Positions 61,501 through 64,000 of a DNA stretch of 64,000 nucleotides are shown here, piece by piece. Location: positions 220,814 through 284,813 of the forward strand of contig JAIGNY010000166.1 of the NCBI GenBank assembly GCA_020152595.1. Direction: 5' to 3'. Origin of the DNA: Chiridota heheva (taxonomy: Eukaryota > Echinodermata > Holothuroidea > Apodida > Chiridotidae). Made by a program: the position numbers and the translations under genes. Position 1 is the first letter of the stretch, and each line of letters begins with the position of its first letter. The notes under the pieces are model-generated. The model was not told the origin of the DNA. It made no database searches and saw only the letters and a program-made list of their open reading frames with translations.

Positions 61501-63762
61501 CGGGAAAGATGCGACCCGCTGTTTAAAAGTCAGAAGGTCAGAGGTCAAATCAATGTTAATTGCTGGGTTGGTGAAAGGGGATGTAGTGTTGTGTTTAGCT
61601 AATAATGTCATTTAAAGGTCAAACGTCAGAGGTCAAGTAATTGATACCGGCGGTATGAAATGATCCATACTATGTAATGTTTCCTGGAAAGAAAAAAACA
61701 TTTGATCATTTAACAAATTATATGTGGCAGAGGCGATTAGGTCAGCAACTCCGTGGATTGCCACCTTGTTGTAAGCATTTATGATACGAGAGTGTTGAAA
61801 CTCCTAATATACAGTCAAATAATTTTTATATTTGACTCTGTGAAAACTTGTGTGTGAAGGAGGCGAAAACAAAAATAAATCTTTTTCTTGAAATTTACAT
61901 TGTATGGTACTTCCAATTCAGTCCATTAAAAACTGATTTAGCTGCGTTTTTTTGTCAGATGTGGCCAATTTCCAAAGGATATTTGGCCGGTAAACTTGTG
62001 GTAGACCTGGTAACCCTGCAATACTCCAAGTTTCTGGTCGAGACATCTAAAGGAATATTCCCATGGAATTTCATTTTGATATATTTGATGAAGGACAACG
62101 AAAGAAACAGATCGGTGAAAACACTAAGTTGATATCTTATAAACATTGATTGAATTCTAAAGATTTTTCTTGTCTGCGTATAAAAAAGATTGTTGGTCTG
62201 AGTCTAAGTCATCATTAATGATGTCATCACAACCCTTCTGTACTATTCTTTATGTATTTCTTTAAAAATTGATTTGCATTTTCTAAATGATTGGAAACAT
62301 TTTTTCTTTAAAAATTATTAAGAATAGTGTAGAATAAAATTTACAGTAATATTTTCCAATCTGTTCTTTTAACCTATATTTGATCTATGGGACTTGGCAA
62401 TTAATTTTAAAAGCAATATATCAATAGTAGTACAGGAAATGCTGTAATGACATCATATTGATGACTTAGACTCAGTACAAAAGTTACTTCTTATGCGGGA
62501 ACAAAAAATATTACTTCTTATAGGAATGAGATATTAACATGGTGTTTTACCAATCTGTGTCTTAAATGTTCTCTATCAGATATATCAAATTAAATTCCGT
62601 GAAAATATTCCTTTAATAATTAATACCTGCTAAAAAAATAACGTTAGTAGTACGCATGAGATAAACTCGTGACGTATCAAGCAATAATCTTGGAACAAGA
62701 TTCTCTCTTTTGATATAAATTTCACATTGTAAATATGAAAAGTATTAATTTTGTAATGACAATGTTACCTGTATTACATTGCGAACCAATGAAAAATGGC
62801 GGGCAGGTACACGTTCGCTCTGGCGTTCCCTGTTGGTCTGTCCCTAGTCTGTCATTACAAATGCCGCCATTTGAACAGTTACACGCCAGTCCTGGAGGAG
62901 TTGAAACACATGTTCCATTAAGATACTCATTTTCTGGGCAATCTAGACAAATGTAAATAAGAGATACTCATTTTCTGGGCAATCTTGAAAAATGTAAAGA
63001 AGAAAATCACAGGTCAGTAATACTGAGCATGAAATATCCCTCCTACAAAGGCATAATATACGAAATTAGTAATAAAATGCAATTTTAGTAAAAATTTGGA
63101 AACATTTACCAAAATTACAGAAAATTCCCTGAAAATGAAAGAATTGAAGTAAATATGGATTGGTGGCGAGGTGGTGGTGTGGTGGTGACCATCTTGACCG
63201 TAACCGGAGTGGTTGTTGTGGTAGTACGAATGCTATTGATAGCAGCACGGGCAGCTGCTACACGGAGGAGGGTAACACATGATTGGGAGATGGGGCGGTG
63301 GCAACTTAAAAGTAAGAACATCTTTTTCATTGTAATTATAATTAATACAACAACAAAAAATTAGCCAATCTTAAACTGGGGGAAAGTGTACGCCTTTGCC
63401 AATTTGGCGAACCGCCCATAGGGGTAGTGATGGTGCTGCTGGTATCAGTGGTCATTCCAATACGAATAAACAAAATATGTTGATGGTGTAGCTTTTTAAA
63501 TGAAACTTACCACTAATACGTAAACTGAATTTAAAGGTCCAACCTCGCTTTTGCCTGTTTCTTCGTGATGCAATGTAGACTCCTTCGTCAGTCGCTTTCT
63601 GTACTTTTACGAGAGTGATCTCTTTCAAACCTTTCTTTCGTCTCAAAAGCACATTTCCTTTACGCCACTCCAAAGAACGCATTTCTCCTGGAGTGAATTC
63701 TTTATCAATAGTAAAGGTTACGTCGGTCCCAGCTTTGACGTATTTACTCTGCACTCCAGACT
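58399..63762 (-). CDS. Gene 2: Tie-like Ig/EGF ectodomain gene (four exons seen, 5' end beyond the window)
   Basis: Four minus-strand exons, 63762-63511, 62942-62769, 59289-59164 and 58502-58399, join in phase 1 throughout. They encode an Ig-like domain, then an EGF with C-x-C/NGGIC/TCTC, a second EGF with NCFAVTMC and GCRCFPGRTGRNC, and a third with LCPTGWYGVDC, FQCDC and NGIC. The order Ig, EGF, EGF, EGF and the unusual second EGF (cysteine spacing ending G-C-x-C-x2-G-x2-G-x2-C-x3-C) fit the ectodomain of Tie-type receptors. In known Tie receptors these bind angiopoietin-type ligands and are followed by FN3, transmembrane and kinase parts. None of those were seen downstream; the last exon meets TAA. 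It could be a truncated or secreted relative, or the remaining exons are elsewhere. Confidence 0.7.
59164..59289 (-). CDS. Gene 2 exon: Tie EGF2-like module
   Basis: 126 nt, phase 1 to 1 (acceptor CCAATAATGTAG, donor AAAT|GTAAGC). It reads SPSCADLGFRKNC, FAVTMC, GCRCFPGRTGRNC. The short C-x4-C spacing before GCRC is like the second EGF of Tie receptors and unlike Notch-type EGFs. No ATG-started minus-strand frame covers it; it is supported by splice sites and phase. Confidence 0.72.
59290..60200. other. Intron of gene 2, no feature recognised
   Basis: CAGGGGCGTGTCTAG at 59342 followed by C-rich sequence looks like a transposon end, but no partner end was found. T runs lie at 59981 and around. 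Confidence 0.45.
60201..60270. repeat. TG-rich microsatellite
   Basis: An interrupted TGTGTG run with GGTGGGG segments. The open frames on the minus strand are artefacts. Confidence 0.8.
60360..61640. repeat. Degenerate tandem repeat carrying DR1-type AGGTCA arrays
   Basis: About eight loose units of roughly 85-210 bp with shared phrases TTGTGTTGCGCTTCCTGG, GATAACCGTAAATGATATT, TACTTGGTGGATTG and GGTGATGCAG. Each unit contains AGGTCA-like half-sites, most often with a 1-bp spacer: 60735-60754, 60898-60910, 61051-61070, 61218-61237, 61369-61388, 61535-61547 and 61616-61635. Looser versions lie at 60365 and 60525. DR1 is the binding format of RXR, HNF4, COUP-TF and PPAR-type nuclear receptors. 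It lies in the intron of gene 2 between the first and second EGF exons. Confidence 0.85.
61641..62047. other. Intron of gene 2, nothing recognised
   Basis: No feature could be supported between the tandem repeat and the fold-back element. Confidence 0.4.
62048..62613. repeat. Fold-back element, family FB-1 (best complete copy)
   Basis: The 566-bp element starts AAAGGAATATTCC and ends with the approximate reverse complement GAAAATATTCCTTT. Arms of about 230 bp share TTTGATATATTTGATGAA, ACACTAAGTTGATATCTTAT, CTGCGTAT and TGAGTCTAAGTCATCA with the opposite arm. A TA at both borders suggests a TA target site, as in Tc1/mariner-type MITEs; this is tentative. It lies about 155 bp from the donor of the 62769 exon. 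Confidence 0.82.
62769..62942 (-). CDS. Gene 2 exon: EGF-type module
   Basis: 174 nt, phase 1 to 1 (acceptor CATTTGTCTAG, donor ATACAG|GTAACA). It reads CPENEYLNGTC, GLACNCSNGGIC, then TCTCPPFFIGSQC. Eight cysteines make it longer than a simple EGF; the inserted loop (NDRLGTDQQGTPERTC) is unusual. A 41-bp direct duplication covers the acceptor side (62921-63000). Confidence 0.8.
62921..63000. repeat. 41-bp tandem duplication across a splice acceptor
   Basis: AGATACTCATTTTCTGGGCA begins at 62921 and again at 62962. The duplicated piece contains the exon start and intron end of the 62769-62942 exon, so a second potential acceptor (TTTTTCAAG, exon start 62983) exists. Using it would add 41 bases and bring in a TAG. 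Confidence 0.85.
63001..63510. other. Intron of gene 2 with short repeats
   Basis: A short A-rich stretch at 63085-63150 resembles the minisatellite at 39790. 63160-63235 is GTGGTGGT-rich. No exon is seen. Confidence 0.5.
63511..63762 (-). CDS. Gene 2 exon: Ig-like domain
   Basis: Acceptor TTTTTCTGCAG, donor TTAGTG|GTAAGT, phase 1 to 1 (252 nt), the usual phase for Ig exons. The sequence has the strand-B/C pattern VTFTIDK..LEWRKGN and the strand-E/F pattern ITLVKVQKATDEGVYIASR, in which D-x-G-x-Y is the Ig signature. The usual cysteine pair is missing (Y-I-A instead of Y-x-C), so the domain would lack its disulphide. An alternative acceptor two bases on (CAGAG) is possible. Confidence 0.75.
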
Positions 63763-64000
63763 CTGCAGAAAAAGAGAAAATGAAAGCGTTATATATAATC
63801 AGGATTGTACTGTAAGTCCGGGAACAAGGGGTGTGTCACCCCTTCCCTGTACAGCTCCCGACATTTTTTACGGGATAACACATATAAAGTACTATAGTTT
63901 TGAAATTCCTTGAAATGCTTGGATTAATGATATATATGTTGGTTAGATATTGACCTCTGCTGCGCGTGGAAGGTAAAAGAGAGGGAGGGGTGGGGAGGGG
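63763..64000. other. Intron of gene 2 at the window edge
   Basis: It starts with the polypyrimidine tract of the Ig exon acceptor. A GGGGAGGGG-type run is at the very end. The upstream exons of gene 2 lie beyond the window. Confidence 0.5.

Noticed and set aside
62735-62956. 73-codon plus-strand open frame
   Set aside because: Antisense shadow of the EGF exon at 62942-62769.

Overview
The window is animal genomic DNA: AT-rich, dense in repeats, with spliced exons that have clean GT/AG borders. No bacterial features are present. Two large extracellular multidomain genes lie on the minus strand. The mix of a 2A-bearing CR1-like LINE, RTE and RNase H-bearing LINE fragments, tRNA-derived SINEs, piggyBac/hAT MITEs, many EGF exons and a Tie-like ectodomain suggests a marine invertebrate deuterostome, most likely an echinoderm. 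That assignment is an inference; the sequence does not prove the species.

Gene 1 (minus, 29639 down to 2893, continuing off the left edge) encodes a secreted or type I membrane protein with many EGF domains. I could join 13 exons with matching splice phases throughout: 3231 nt, exactly 1077 codons. The product has a signal peptide, an unrecognised N-terminal region of about 145 residues, then 23 complete EGF domains and the start of a 24th. Many are calcium-binding type, and many carry Notch-type O-glucose and O-fucose consensus sites.

Gene 2 (minus, 63762 down to 58399, 5' end off the right edge) has an Ig-like exon, then three EGF-type exons whose cysteine patterns resemble the EGF modules of Tie receptors. 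The last exon runs into a stop. I found no FN3, transmembrane or kinase exon in the 28 kb between it and gene 1.

The rest is intron and intergenic DNA packed with repeats. Left part (1-29.6 kb, introns of gene 1): RTE remnant, two tRNA-SINEs, a 5'-truncated RNase H-bearing LINE (4.4-6.6 kb) with a second copy at 26.3-27.5 kb, a tandem piggyBac-type MITE, a THAP-transposase remnant, a small hAT element, an endonuclease fragment of another LINE, three families of fold-back repeats, and minisatellites with units of about 22, 24, 30, 57 and 58 bp. Middle (29.7-58 kb, intergenic): segmental duplications, inverted-repeat mosaics, a hAT-type insertion with its 8-bp target duplication and a matching empty site nearby, a 1.6-kb satellite with a 14-bp unit, a near-complete CR1-like LINE (51.3-55.1 kb) carrying a 2A-like motif and PHD-type fingers, and an ETS/CRE motif cluster at 55.7-56.5 kb. 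Right part (58-64 kb, gene 2): two fold-back families and a 1.3-kb tandem repeat with nine clusters of nuclear-receptor half-sites, seven of them with exact DR1 spacing.

The most noteworthy points are the DR1 arrays, the kinase-less Tie-like gene, minisatellites that grew out of a fold-back transposable element, and the 2A/PHD LINE.
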